A stretch of DNA of 64,000 nt, taken from contig CANFHC010000013.1 in assembly GCA_947446575.1 (NCBI GenBank), forward strand, positions 1-64,000, read 5' to 3'. The first letter of the stretch is position 1, and each line of letters opens with the position of its first letter. Below the pieces are notes generated by a model that searched no databases, was not told where the DNA came from, and saw nothing but the letters and a program-made list of their open reading frames with translations. The DNA is from Bacteriovoracaceae bacterium. GTDB taxonomy: Bacteria; Bdellovibrionota; Bacteriovoracia; Bacteriovoracales; Bacteriovoracaceae. Shown here in pieces: positions 54,801 through 62,851 of this stretch. Both the position numbers and the translations under genes were made by a program.

Positions 54801-57635
54801 GACATCCCAATTTTGACTATTAAATTAAAAGGAGAAAGAGACCTTCCAATTGTTAAAATGCTTTTAAGAGCACATGAATACTTGCGCTTAAAAAAAATTA
54901 TTTTTGATCTTGTGATCATAAATTATGAAGACACATCTTACCGAATGTCCCTCCATGATGAAGTTAATAACCAAATTCGTTCAATAGGAATCACTGATTG
55001 GTTAAATAAAACTGGTGGCATATTTCTTTTGAATTCCAAAACTCTTTCACAAGACGATCAAAATATGTTTTTAGCCTTTTCTAAAGTTGTCATAGATAGT
55101 TTAAAAGGAACTCTACGCGAACAGCTTCAGCGCTTAAATTACAAACTCTCAAGTGATAGCAATCTAAGTGATTTCCGATCTGCTTTGAATATAAACTTTT
55201 CTCATAAAAGTTCTCCCGTAATATTGCCTAAATTAAATTTTTATAACGGTCTTGGCGGTTTTAACTTAGCAGGAAACGAATACTGCATCTTTTTAAATAA
55301 AGGACAACATACCCCCGCACCTTGGATAAATGTCATAGCCAATCAAAATGATTTTGGATTTATTATTTCAGAAACAGGCAATAGTTACACTTGGTCTCAA
55401 AATAGCCGGGAAAATCGCCTCACTCCGTGGAGTAATGATCCGGTCAACGATGCTGCGGGAGAGGCCATTTATATTCGTGACGAAGAATCTTTTAAAACTT
55501 GGTCACCAACTCCCTGGCCTATTAGAAATGATCAGCCCTATTTAATCACCCACGGCCAGGGCTTTAGTAAATTCGAATATAACAATGAAGGAATTGAGCA
55601 AGAATTATTATATTTTGTGTCCTTAAAGGACAATATCAAAATAGGTCGATTAAAATTAAAAAACACGAGTCTTCAAAAAAGAAAACTTAGTGCAACTTAT
55701 TACCTAGAGTGGACTCTAGGAACTCATCGCTCTTACAACATGCCTTATATTGTGACTAACAAGTTAGAAAATAAAAATATTTTATTGGCCCAAAATCATT
55801 TTAATAAAGACTTTCATGCTCAAATTGCTTTTTGCTCTATGAGCGGTGCTGAGTTTGATTACTCTTGTAACCGCCATGATTTTCTTGGACGAAATCATAG
55901 TTACGAAAATCCTATCGGCATGCAAAAAACTTCTCTTAGTAAACAACTCGGGGCAGGTATGGACCCTTGTGCAGCTCTAAGAACATTTATTGAAGTGGAA
56001 TCTAATGAAGAAAAAGAAATTATTTTTCTTCTCGGTCAATCAACTGATAGTGAAAAAATTATTCAATTGGTAGAGACTCATTTAAACCCAGCATACCTCT
56101 CCACTGTTTTTGCAGAAGTTAGTGATTTTTGGAAAAAGACTACTCAAGTTATTCAGATTAAAACCCCTTCGCCAAAATTTGATTTATTAATAAATCATTG
56201 GACTCTATATCAAACATTAACTTGCCGTATGTGGGCCAGAAGTGCGCTCTATCAATCAGGTGGAGCTTATGGTTTTAGAGATCAATTGCAAGATTCCCTA
56301 GGTCTTCTCTACACTCTCCCTGAAATTTCCAGGGCCCATATTCTTAAATGCACAGAACACCAATTTGTTGAAGGAGATGTTCAGCATTGGTGGCATCCAC
56401 CGTCTAATAAAGGAGTCAGGACTAGATTTTCAGATGATCTTTTATGGCTTCCTTATGTTGTTCATAAATATTTATTGAAGACCGAAGACTGGAGTCTTTT
56501 AGACGAGACTACGAATTATTTGCAAGCACCTCTTTTAAGCAATCAGCAAGAAGATCTCTATTTAGAGCCTGCCACTTCAGAAATTTCTTCAAGTGTTTAT
56601 GAACATTGCATACGCGCCATCAATCGCTCTTTTTCGACTGGAGTTCACGGTCTGCCTTTAATGGGGGCCGGAGACTGGAATGATGGAATGAACCATGTTG
56701 GTATCAAAGGCACTGGAGAAAGTGTTTGGGTTGGTTGGTTTTTTGCAAAAATATTAAAAGATTTCTCTGCCATTTGCTTAAAACGTAATGACCAAGAACA
56801 TGCAACTAAATATCTTACTCATTCGGAATCACTCATAAAGGCCATTGATAAAAATGCCTGGGATGGGCAGTGGTATTTAAGGGCGTTCTTTGATGATGGG
56901 ACCCCACTAGGCTCATCTCAAAATGATGAATGCCAAATTGATTCTCTTACTCAATCCTGGTCAGTTCTAAATGATGAAGGAGACAAAAAGCGGCAAACAA
57001 TTGCGATGGAATCTTTATCTGAAAGACTTATTTTAAAAAAAGAAAAGTTATGCACCCTTTTTACTCCGCCTTTTGATTCTGGAATATCCTATCCCGGATA
57101 TATCAAAGGTTATCCACCAGGCATTAGAGAAAATGGTGGGCAATATAATCATGCGGCCATTTGGAGTTCTATGGCACTAGCTATGTTAAATGAAAATGAA
57201 CTAGCTTTTGAGATACTCTCTTTTGTTAATCCGATAAATAGAACTAATTCTCTCAGTGGATTGCAGCTTTATAAACTTGAACCTTACGTTCTCTCCGCTG
57301 ATATTTATTCTGGATCAATTCACGCCGGCCGAGGAGGATGGAGTTGGTATACGGGATCTTCAAGTTTATTTTATCAAGCAGGGATTGAATATATTCTTGG
57401 AATGCAGATTGAGGGAGTTTGTCTCTCGTTTAAACCATGCCTTCCTAAAGATTGGAAACAATGTGAAATTCTTTATCGTTGGAAGAAAAGTTCTTATTTT
57501 ATATCAATAGAAAATAGTAATTCGAACTCTAATTGTAAAATCACTATGGAATTAGACGGTCAAAAAGTTAATGAATCAAAAATCACTCTTTCCGATGATG
57601 GACAAGAGCATCGATTAATTGTTTTTTGGGAATAG
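48897..57635 (+). CDS. ndvB: cyclic beta-1,2-glucan synthase (NdvB/ChvB type)
   Basis: 2912 residues, similar to Agrobacterium ChvB and Brucella Cgs (about 2830-2870). Order: N-terminal helical part, helices around 400-460, a GT84 glycosyltransferase with LDSDTKVP (Asp 622 and 624) and RRSHRWIRGDWQ (about 766), a second group of helices (about 810-970), a glycoamylase-like domain (SESGYNARDLLQFYQYGPFG, about 1461), and two GH94-type parts ending in GAGDWNDGMNHVG (about 2590), the phosphorylase that sets chain length. The product is a periplasmic osmoregulatory cyclic glucan. No transporter (NdvA) gene is adjacent. No frameshift is seen over 8.7 kb. Confidence 0.93.
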   Translation: MRTKIQYELDEKPIRGEIFSPERLEQFAVYLAENTQTLNSKIKINLHKRIEENYQIFLQVYKTLINDLNNNHEIPPAGSWLIDNHYIIEDQVREIRKDLPKKYYHELPKISGGELKGYPRIYSMSLGLIAHSDSHLEIETLKRFVKSYQTATCLKSGEIWAIPITLRVVLLENLRRLIINIIGRHEIKISTTHLAENILQKKISLESFENDLNRIINGNNNSDYICLAQISKQLRDQNNEVYPAMAIINNYIYGRKLTIDEIIHHDHLQQAIDQVSIGNIVTSMRLLSSIDWRDFFEEVSVVEPVLHADPAGYYSQMDFNTRDRYRHVIEKIAKQTEVDELSIATKVIAFANESLKENSSDQEKAHIGYYLIGEGQNQLEEEFVYTPNIRERIQKFILGNPNLIYFGLFIILQALFIFCILFFSKSISKHNIGYLFIALSFIPVSDTAISLLNLIITKAIPPRILPKLEFKKTIPSSSKTFVVIPTIFSNQFSVTKLIEILEVHYLSNIDPNLYFAILSDFKDSNNQVEPEDQGIIDLADKLISELNNRYCKKNPQFYFFHRPRLWNEGESKWMGWERKRGKLEEFNQFLRMPSSSIFLKCASDKTWDHVLFAQIKYVITLDSDTKVPRECLKKLIGTIMHPMNAPQFNSDLKKVTRGYTILQPRISITPTSSTRSFFSKIYSGHTGIDPYTTAVSDIYQDLFAEGSFVGKGLYVVDAFKQCLDGEIKENTILSHDLFEGLFSRTALVTDIEFLDDYPSHYDAFVRRSHRWIRGDWQISKWIFSSNKKRFTIISRWKIFDNLRRSLVAPLLVASLYFSFITINQFPMAFWFLLFILYLPVAVQVTSDFFCRPFELNFINHLKNIFSELKIKLTQVTLSVIFLPHQAYTNLDAIIRTLYRLCISKKHLLEWTTAAETESMILSKNLPSLFIIIPTESFVLFTTLSLVLVKTPLSFLVATPFLLMWFFFPSISHHISKTKRKTKHLLDKDEISECRLLARRTWNFFETFVTENDNWLAPDNFQEDPKPVIAHRTSPTNMGVLLLSTAAAYDFGFLGSFELLDRLEKTQTTLDSLEKYKGHFYNWYDTTNLKPLYPIYISTVDSGNLAAYLITLKSFCLNLINCPFIEEQVLNGFHDTFTIIKEELNKINPRFLISPLVTRHREHNECHLILDNLLINLNIPKSITDWFLYSENIKINLSILSDLLMTLALEHGEKKFREITHWIHCAEKMLNQLFLKLNSFSPITSADLDILKHSVQGSEEFLEKIQSHFNELHPMKALPTVFQEGINLLLEFKNTISILPDGIERHFEVLLSKINYSRTFCLSYLDRIQSLAARYNFMALSFDFKFLYNQERKIFSIGYNLTESKMDNSYYDLLASEARLASFFAIAKSDVPLEHWFHLGRQMSSVGGNRALVSWSASMFEYLMPLLIMKNYDNTLLSETYVSVVAAQITYAKNFGLPWGVSESGYNARDLLQFYQYGPFGIPGLGLKYGLASDLVISPYSSILASMINSKEALENIKKLKEAKAYGKYGFYEAIDYTTDRLQKGHKNSIVKSFMVHHQGMVLISLDNVLHNNIMQTYFHSDSLVKAAELLLQEKIPQTIDLVPHHQESLPAINQNLDFTSGVQIYKQVNPPFPCSHILSNGSYTVMLTTTGSGFSQYQNLAISRWTEDSTLESKGNFIFFHDNTNNTSSSTTFQPMRDNEQSYETYFSEHKVEFFKYDPNITLHTEIIISPEDHVELRRITISNNSQIERNVDITSYMEPVLARAKDDNAHLTFSKLFLETEFIDSKSALLVHRRKRSNEDKERWGIHVVVTNAAEYSPTEYETDRMRFVGRGHTLSSPKVIVDNLTLSNTTGTVLDPVLSLRKCLTIPARSKVKICFSTGITESRDEALRIIDKYHDIHAFDREQDLSWTQTQSELRHLKIEIDDAHLFQELASVLIFSNPLMRPISENLKKNHKSQDGLWAFGISGDIPILTIKLKGERDLPIVKMLLRAHEYLRLKKIIFDLVIINYEDTSYRMSLHDEVNNQIRSIGITDWLNKTGGIFLLNSKTLSQDDQNMFLAFSKVVIDSLKGTLREQLQRLNYKLSSDSNLSDFRSALNINFSHKSSPVILPKLNFYNGLGGFNLAGNEYCIFLNKGQHTPAPWINVIANQNDFGFIISETGNSYTWSQNSRENRLTPWSNDPVNDAAGEAIYIRDEESFKTWSPTPWPIRNDQPYLITHGQGFSKFEYNNEGIEQELLYFVSLKDNIKIGRLKLKNTSLQKRKLSATYYLEWTLGTHRSYNMPYIVTNKLENKNILLAQNHFNKDFHAQIAFCSMSGAEFDYSCNRHDFLGRNHSYENPIGMQKTSLSKQLGAGMDPCAALRTFIEVESNEEKEIIFLLGQSTDSEKIIQLVETHLNPAYLSTVFAEVSDFWKKTTQVIQIKTPSPKFDLLINHWTLYQTLTCRMWARSALYQSGGAYGFRDQLQDSLGLLYTLPEISRAHILKCTEHQFVEGDVQHWWHPPSNKGVRTRFSDDLLWLPYVVHKYLLKTEDWSLLDETTNYLQAPLLSNQQEDLYLEPATSEISSSVYEHCIRAINRSFSTGVHGLPLMGAGDWNDGMNHVGIKGTGESVWVGWFFAKILKDFSAICLKRNDQEHATKYLTHSESLIKAIDKNAWDGQWYLRAFFDDGTPLGSSQNDECQIDSLTQSWSVLNDEGDKKRQTIAMESLSERLILKKEKLCTLFTPPFDSGISYPGYIKGYPPGIRENGGQYNHAAIWSSMALAMLNENELAFEILSFVNPINRTNSLSGLQLYKLEPYVLSADIYSGSIHAGRGGWSWYTGSSSLFYQAGIEYILGMQIEGVCLSFKPCLPKDWKQCEILYRWKKSSYFISIENSNSNSNCKITMELDGQKVNESKITLSDDGQEHRLIVFWE

Positions 57636-57637
57636 GA

Positions 57638-57790
57638 CTATTTCTTTTTAATTTTAAAATTATTGTTCAAATTAATTAAGCTTTCAGAAAAGCTTGAATC
57701 ATTAATCTTTTTGTAAGGATCAATTGATCTATTTGTTTCTTTTTGATGCTCTTGTCTGACTTGATCTTTTTCTTTTTTCGTTTTATCCAT
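57638..57790 (-). CDS. small charged protein
   Basis: 50 residues from ATG 57790 (GGAG eight bases before). Very rich in Lys, Glu, Gln and Asp (MDKTKKEKDQVRQEHQKE) with a polar tail ending FKIKKK. No hydrophobic segment; probably disordered. It lies two bases from the convergent ndvB stop. Function unknown. Confidence 0.5.
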   Translation of the reverse strand: MDKTKKEKDQVRQEHQKETNRSIDPYKKINDSSFSESLINLNNNFKIKKK

Positions 57791-57844
57791 TTTATGGCTC
57801 CTTGCTGGAAATTCTTCCAATACTGCTGCAAACTTCAAGCCGAG

Positions 57845-58645
57845 TTAATCAAAAAGCCAAAAAGTTCCTAAGCCTGCTAGTAAATAATTTTTTATTTTTA
57901 CCAATGGGCTATTCATAAATGTTGCTCCATTTAAATAATCCCAACGAACTACTGGAATTATAATCAAATTGCCTATACGTTTGTTAAAAAAAACCGTTGT
58001 TTGCAAACCGCTATAGCCACCGCGCGCGTGATAACTTGGTCGATTAGGTAAAACAAATTGTTTATCAACCCCATAAAAATATTCATGATACTTTTGATCG
58101 GCAAACATGGGGCTCACTGAAAGTTCTGAGCGCCAATTCCATGTAGCAGGTGTGCCCTCGTGTTTTAAATTGAGATAAGGAACAGTAAAAAGTCCAACAT
58201 GTTTGAGGTAACTGAAATCTGTGGCCATGACCTCTCGAAATGGCCACTCGAAATTGAGTGCGAATTCTTTATTGTCTGATTTCCACAAATAGAAAACCAT
58301 CATCGGCCCGACCTCTAAAGTATAGTCAAGTGATGGCATTCCAGCACGTGCTCTATTTTTTTTACTTTCAGCGTTTGGCCCGGCCATTAAACTTAACTTA
58401 AAAGAAAACCATTCATTGTGAAAAATTATTCCTCGTATAAACGATGGATCTACTTCAATTCGATCAGAACTATAATTAAAATACGGCAAGGGAAAAGTCC
58501 AAAGTCTTCCTTGATCGCTTCCTCTATAGTGATTGCCATAAAGATTTAAAAGCCCTGCGCCCCACTCAAATTTTTTCTTCACTAATTCACTTGCATTAGT
58601 TGTTTGAAGCAATAGACAAAAAATAAAGAGAATACGCTTTAACAT
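57845..58645 (-). CDS. MipA/OmpV family outer-membrane protein
   Basis: 266 residues from ATG 58645 (GAGAGG six bases before). Signal peptide ends TNASE. Strands with FEWGAGLLNLYGNHYRGSDQ and PLPYFNYSSDRIEVDPSFIRG are typical of MipA/OmpV, which link peptidoglycan enzymes to the outer membrane; PVVRWDYLNGATFMNSPLV closes the barrel. The last residue Asp follows FWLF. Single gene. Confidence 0.85.
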   Translation of the reverse strand: MLKRILFIFCLLLQTTNASELVKKKFEWGAGLLNLYGNHYRGSDQGRLWTFPLPYFNYSSDRIEVDPSFIRGIIFHNEWFSFKLSLMAGPNAESKKNRARAGMPSLDYTLEVGPMMVFYLWKSDNKEFALNFEWPFREVMATDFSYLKHVGLFTVPYLNLKHEGTPATWNWRSELSVSPMFADQKYHEYFYGVDKQFVLPNRPSYHARGGYSGLQTTVFFNKRIGNLIIIPVVRWDYLNGATFMNSPLVKIKNYLLAGLGTFWLFD

Positions 58646-58763
58646 AGTTATCCTCTCTTCTTTTGTGCACATCTCATGCCATTGATCGATAGATTTTTTT
58701 ACTATTTACTAAAATTTATTTGCCCCTTATTCTAGAAAAAGAAAAATAATTTATGGAGGACTC

Positions 58764-59159
58764 ATGTTACAAAAACTAACAATTGGAGCAAGGATCATTC
58801 TCGGTCTTATGTTCACCATCTTTGGACTTAATGGGTTGCTACTCACATTTACAGGAAGTGGATTTATTCCAATGCCTCCTCAACCAGAAGTTATGGTAAC
58901 CATCATGACTGGTTTTATGGCGACAAAGTATATGATGAAACTCGTCTTCATTTGCCAATTTTTATCAGGTCTTTTTTTTCTCAGCGGATTTTTTGTCAAC
59001 ACGGCTTTAGTTTTACTAGGCCCAATACTTGTGAACATTTTAGGAATTCATCTTTTTGTTGAACCATCTGGCTTACCAATTGCTATCTTAGTGCTGGTTC
59101 TCTACTTAATTGTCTTAATCAGTCGCTGGAGCAATTTCAAAGGACTTCTTAAACCTTAG
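58764..59159 (+). CDS. DoxX-like four-helix membrane protein
   Basis: 131 residues with four helices. The first helix (RIILGLMFTIFGLNGLLLTF) and the following FIPMPPQP loop, then KLVFICQFLSGLFFLSGFF, fit the DoxX family. TTATGGAGGACTC gives the ribosome site. Function of many DoxX proteins is unknown; some join thiol-redox complexes. Overlaps the convergent SRAP gene by 11 bases. Confidence 0.78.
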   Translation: MLQKLTIGARIILGLMFTIFGLNGLLLTFTGSGFIPMPPQPEVMVTIMTGFMATKYMMKLVFICQFLSGLFFLSGFFVNTALVLLGPILVNILGIHLFVEPSGLPIAILVLVLYLIVLISRWSNFKGLLKP

Positions 59160-59898
59160 ATGTTTCCCACTTGTATCCGAAATTAACTTTTTCTTTGTGT
59201 TTTAAAACCTCATAGATTTCATTTTTATCGCGGGCTTTCGGATTGAGCCAAACATCAATTAAATCTTCAGCTAGAAAAATGGGGCAACGATCGTGCCCCA
59301 TTTTTTCTATTTCAGCAGGAGGTCCGTCAGTAATTATGGCAAAAGATTTAAATTGAATTGTGCCGTCGCGAGATGTCCACTCATCCCATAAACAGGGGGC
59401 CCACATTATTTCTCGCTCATCTGGAGCAAAAGAGATGAGTTTTGTTTTGCCATCCGGGCCCTTTACCCATTCAAAAAATTTCGTGAAAGGAATGATCCCG
59501 TGATTTTTCATGAAAATATTTTTCCACGTCTGTCGCATTTCTAGCGAATCAATTCTTGCGTTGAATACATTATATTTTGTGGGGACTTCGCTCACAGCAG
59601 ATTGAGGGCGCACTCTGTAGCGCATAGGCTTTATTATTCGCTGTTCTTTTTCTTCAACAATCACATTAGTAAAGTAATTCGAAAAAACTCTCCCGTCGTC
59701 AGTAGGAAGCTTAAAAGGCATGGAGCGTTTTTTTGATGAATGCCTTATTCCCATAAGGGAGTCGAACTCAGATGAATCCATTGTGCTTTGCAAATTAAAA
59801 ATATGCTGTAACGCAAAGTTATCCCTCGAAGAAATCATGGCCCCGAAATAATCAGACAACTTGTTAATATTTTTATCAACTGCGATTGAAAAACAAAT
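59149..59898 (-). CDS. SOS-response-associated peptidase (SRAP/YedK/HMCES-like) with ATT start
   Basis: 249 residues from ATT 59898. Read so, the protein begins Met-Cys-Phe-Ser-Ile-Ala-Val-Asp, and Cys2 is the nucleophile that must become the N-terminus to trap abasic DNA. The other essentials are present: NARIDSLE, FTKFFEW and MGHDRCPIFL. The codon before Cys2 is ATT, not ATG, GTG or TTG. A longer reading begins at an ATG 23 codons upstream but would bury the Cys. It is divergent from umuD. Confidence 0.88.
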   Translation of the reverse strand: MCFSIAVDKNINKLSDYFGAMISSRDNFALQHIFNLQSTMDSSEFDSLMGIRHSSKKRSMPFKLPTDDGRVFSNYFTNVIVEEKEQRIIKPMRYRVRPQSAVSEVPTKYNVFNARIDSLEMRQTWKNIFMKNHGIIPFTKFFEWVKGPDGKTKLISFAPDEREIMWAPCLWDEWTSRDGTIQFKSFAIITDGPPAEIEKMGHDRCPIFLAEDLIDVWLNPKARDKNEIYEVLKHKEKVNFGYKWETSKV

Positions 59899-59918
59899 AA
59901 TCGACCCGGCCCATCTTG

Positions 59919-59936
59919 CGTAAGTTTTACGTAAGT
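59919..59936. promoter_or_regulatory. repeated CGTAAGT motif in the divergent repair-gene promoter
   Basis: CGTAAGT occurs at 59919-59925 and 59930-59936, 11 bases apart. The same stretch contains GTAA-GTT-TTAC and the palindrome TTACGTAA. The reported Bdellovibrio LexA motif is TTAC-N3-GTAA; here the arms are in the other order. It may be a LexA-type or other damage-response operator. Confidence 0.45.
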
Positions 59937-59949
59937 ATATACTAAGCTC

Positions 59950-60396
59950 ATGACAAGAGAAAATCAAGACACATTGAAAAAAATCATATTACCCTTCGTA
60001 GAAGGCCCACTTCCCGAGTACCCAAAACTTTTGCCGATTCTATCTTGTGGTCTTTTTGGTATCAGCGAAGACTTCATCGAAAAATATCAAAGCTTAGATG
60101 CTTTATTTGTAAAAAATAAATTTAACACTTATTTTTTTGAAGCTGATGGCGACTCCATGGAACCTACCATCTTTGCCAAACAAATTTTAATCGTCGATCG
60201 CTCTAGATCCGACTTCCACGGAAAAGTTTGTGTCGTGGGCCTTGAAGACAAGTTGATTTGCAAAAGAGTTTTCATCAAAACGAATTCCGTCGTTTTAAAA
60301 TCGGATAATTCTAAATACAAAGACCTTGAAGTTTTAAATAATGAAAATTTAAATCTATGGGGCATCGTTATCGCTAACGCTGGCTTTATTACATGA
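59950..60396 (+). CDS. umuD: UmuD-like S24 self-cleaving protein
   Basis: 148 residues. The self-cleavage Cys33-Gly34 pair lies in LSCGLFG. The catalytic Ser69 is in GDSMEP and Lys105 is in ICKRVF, matching the dyad of E. coli UmuD (S60, K97). After cleavage UmuD' activates UmuC for translesion synthesis. The stop overlaps the umuC start (ATGA). Confidence 0.93.
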   Translation: MTRENQDTLKKIILPFVEGPLPEYPKLLPILSCGLFGISEDFIEKYQSLDALFVKNKFNTYFFEADGDSMEPTIFAKQILIVDRSRSDFHGKVCVVGLEDKLICKRVFIKTNSVVLKSDNSKYKDLEVLNNENLNLWGIVIANAGFIT

Positions 60397-61664
60397 ACGA
60401 TAAAATTTTTGTGCTGGTCGATTGCAATTCTTTCTACTGCTCGTGTGAGCGGTTATTTCGTCCCGACTTAAGATTTCGTCCTGTAGGAGTCCTCTCTAAT
60501 AACGATGGCTGTTTTGTATCTAGAACGAATGAACTAAAAAAATTAGGTGTGGCGATGGGTGCACCTTATTTTCAAGTGAAAAATATTTGCGATAAAAATA
60601 ATGTCGCCGTTTTTTCTGCCAATTTTTCTCTCTATACTAATTTATCTGATCGAGTGATGAATACTCTTTTTGAATTTACTCCCAACTTAGAAGTTTACTC
60701 GGTCGATGAGGCTTTTTTAGACCTTACAGGCTTCGAGGAAAAAACCATTGAAGACTATTGCCGAAATATCAAAGCGACCGTCGAGCGAAATACCGGCATT
60801 CCAGTGGGAATTGGAATTGCGAGAACGAAAGTTTTAGCAAAGCTTGCCAATCGAATCGCTAAAAAAGATGAAAGCACAAAAGGAGTCTACAGTGTGCTCT
60901 CAGCGAAGAATTTAGAATACGCTCTTGGGCGTGTAGACATCGAAGACATCTGGGGCATTGGCAGACAAAACAGTGCTAAATTTAAAATTTTGGGAATTCA
61001 TAAAGCAAAACAGCTGCGCGATTATAAAAATGACCTACTCATTCAAAAACAATTCACGAAAGTCGGAAGAATGATTCAAGATGAACTGCGAGGCATTTCT
61101 TGTTTTCCGCTCAATAATGAAACTCCGAAAAAAAAAGAAATCATTAGTAGCCGCACTTTTGGCAGACCCGTTTTCGATAAGGCCTCTCTTAGAGAATCTA
61201 TTGCTTGTTACGCAAGCCTTGCCTGTGAAAAACTGCGCAAGCAACATTCTGTTTGCCAAGAAATCGAAATTTATATTCACACCAATCCCTTTAAAGAAAT
61301 TCCTCAGTACGCAAGGGCCAATTCGATAAAACTCATTAGCCCCACTTGCGACACCAGAAAAATTATTAAACAAGCTTGGGAATTACTCGATGAAATTTTT
61401 ATCAGCGGTTATGAATATAAAAAAGCGGCCATTAAACTTTCGCGCATTCAAGATCAAGACGAACATCAAGTTTCTCTCTTTGGGGAAAACGACAGCGTGG
61501 ATGATTTAAAACTAATGCTTATGATGGATACAATCAATGCTCGCGATGGCCATGAAACACTCAAGATCGCGGCCTGCGGGACTAATAAAGAAGCTTGGTA
61601 CATGAATCAAGTGATGAAGTCACAGCGCTACGTCACCGGTTGGAGTGAACTGCTCAAAGTCTAG
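60393..61664 (+). CDS. umuC: DNA polymerase V catalytic subunit UmuC
   Basis: 423 residues, the usual length. Y-family motifs: VLVDCNSFYCSCERLFRP, GVLSNNDGCFVSRTNELKKLG, YSVDEAFLDLTGFE with the metal acids, and GIPVGIGIARTKVLAKLANR. A C-terminal QVSLFG resembles a beta-clamp-binding motif. It copies past DNA lesions with low fidelity. Translationally coupled to umuD; convergent with the exonuclease gene, overlapping it by four bases. Confidence 0.95.
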   Translation: MNDKIFVLVDCNSFYCSCERLFRPDLRFRPVGVLSNNDGCFVSRTNELKKLGVAMGAPYFQVKNICDKNNVAVFSANFSLYTNLSDRVMNTLFEFTPNLEVYSVDEAFLDLTGFEEKTIEDYCRNIKATVERNTGIPVGIGIARTKVLAKLANRIAKKDESTKGVYSVLSAKNLEYALGRVDIEDIWGIGRQNSAKFKILGIHKAKQLRDYKNDLLIQKQFTKVGRMIQDELRGISCFPLNNETPKKKEIISSRTFGRPVFDKASLRESIACYASLACEKLRKQHSVCQEIEIYIHTNPFKEIPQYARANSIKLISPTCDTRKIIKQAWELLDEIFISGYEYKKAAIKLSRIQDQDEHQVSLFGENDSVDDLKLMLMMDTINARDGHETLKIAACGTNKEAWYMNQVMKSQRYVTGWSELLKV

Positions 61665-62281
61665 TGACGAAGCTGCAATTTTTTCATGACTTCGGGAATT
61701 TTATTTTTGGGAGTTTTGGAAAAGACTTGCACTAGCTCAAATGAAACACTATCAAACTTATAGGATTTTTTTATATCTTCAATCATCTTGATCCAAAGAT
61801 GTGCCGTCATTTCAGCATCGGCCAAGGCGCGGTGATGAACTCCGTCCGTCTTTAAATTTTTGTAGCGAACTAATGTTTCAAGTTTATGATTTGGAGCTTC
61901 AGGATAAATTCGTCTTGAAGTCAAAAGTGAGCAAGCAAATTCATTTTGTCGCTTATGTTTAATGCGATCAAATTCCGCATCTAAAAATCGTTGATCAAAA
62001 GAAGCGTTATGCGCCACGAGTGGTTCATCGCCGATAAAGTTTTTAAGATTGATCATTACTTCTTTAGCAGATGGTGCAGTTGTCAGCATTTTGTTAGTAA
62101 TGCCAGTATAGTCTTCGATAAAACTTGAAATACGCTTGCCAGGATTCATGAGGCTTTGGAATCGATCAATAATTTGATTGCCTTCAACTCTAACTGCACC
62201 AACTTCAATTGTACGCTCACCAAGATTTGGAGAAAGGCCTGTTGTTTCAAAGTCGATGATTATGACGTTATAGTTACCCAT
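61661..62281 (-). CDS. DEDDh 3'-5' exonuclease (DnaQ family)
   Basis: 206 residues. The four acids and His are seen: DFETTG (Asp, Glu), HNASFDQRF (Asp) and HHRALADAEMTAHLW (His, Asp). It is shorter than DnaQ epsilon of E. coli (243) but has the same core, so it may be a proofreading subunit or a separate nuclease. Just 12 bases before it on the same strand ends a small gene. Convergent with umuC. Confidence 0.88.
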   Translation of the reverse strand: MGNYNVIIIDFETTGLSPNLGERTIEVGAVRVEGNQIIDRFQSLMNPGKRISSFIEDYTGITNKMLTTAPSAKEVMINLKNFIGDEPLVAHNASFDQRFLDAEFDRIKHKRQNEFACSLLTSRRIYPEAPNHKLETLVRYKNLKTDGVHHRALADAEMTAHLWIKMIEDIKKSYKFDSVSFELVQVFSKTPKNKIPEVMKKLQLRH

Positions 62282-62293
62282 AACTTATATCTA

Positions 62294-62530
62294 TCAAACT
62301 TTAGGGACGAGGTAAAGTTTTGGAGTTTTATCAGCTGAATTTGCTAAGCTCTGTTCTAAATAAACATCATCAAAGGCACTTGCTAATTTTATGGGAGTAA
62401 GCTCGCCTGAATCCTTCAATTTATTTATTGTGACGATCAACAAACTGGTGATTAATTCATCAGCTTCAAGCTCGCCATGAATGCCGCTGGCGATAGAATG
62501 AATTTTAATAATTGCTTTAGATAACTTCAT
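62294..62530 (-). CDS. small unknown protein upstream of the exonuclease
   Basis: 78 residues, no signal peptide. MKLSKAIIKIHSIASGIHGELEADELITSLLIVTINKLKD suggests two helices, ending in a polar tail KTPKLYLVPKV. It is read with the exonuclease gene (12 bases apart). I do not recognise a family. Coding is likely but not proved. Confidence 0.55.
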   Translation of the reverse strand: MKLSKAIIKIHSIASGIHGELEADELITSLLIVTINKLKDSGELTPIKLASAFDDVYLEQSLANSADKTPKLYLVPKV

Positions 62531-62851
62531 TAAATTATCTTCATCGATTTTGTTAAAATTTAAAATTCAATTTTACATGTTTCTAAACTCAAGAAAGCTT
62601 AAGCCGATTTTTATTTATACCAACTTGATTTATGGTTTTTAATCATCATTATCGATTAGTTATTAATATTGGGAATGCAAAAAATAATTATTGCTGGAAT
62701 GAAATGCAATGTCAGTAACCGAGTAGAAAGATCTAAATTATGAATCACCTCATTTTTTTATCTCCATCGCGTCCTTGCTAAAAGATTCCTATCAAACATA
62801 AAATCAAAATATGCTCCCAAAAGAACTTTAGATTATACAAGGAGTCTTGCC
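62531..62851. other. non-coding stretch
   Basis: About 320 AT-rich bases between a leftward and a rightward gene. No gene, strong hairpin or repeat is seen; it presumably holds the promoters of both genes. Near its right end is ACAAGGAG, the ribosome site of the next gene. Confidence 0.5.
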
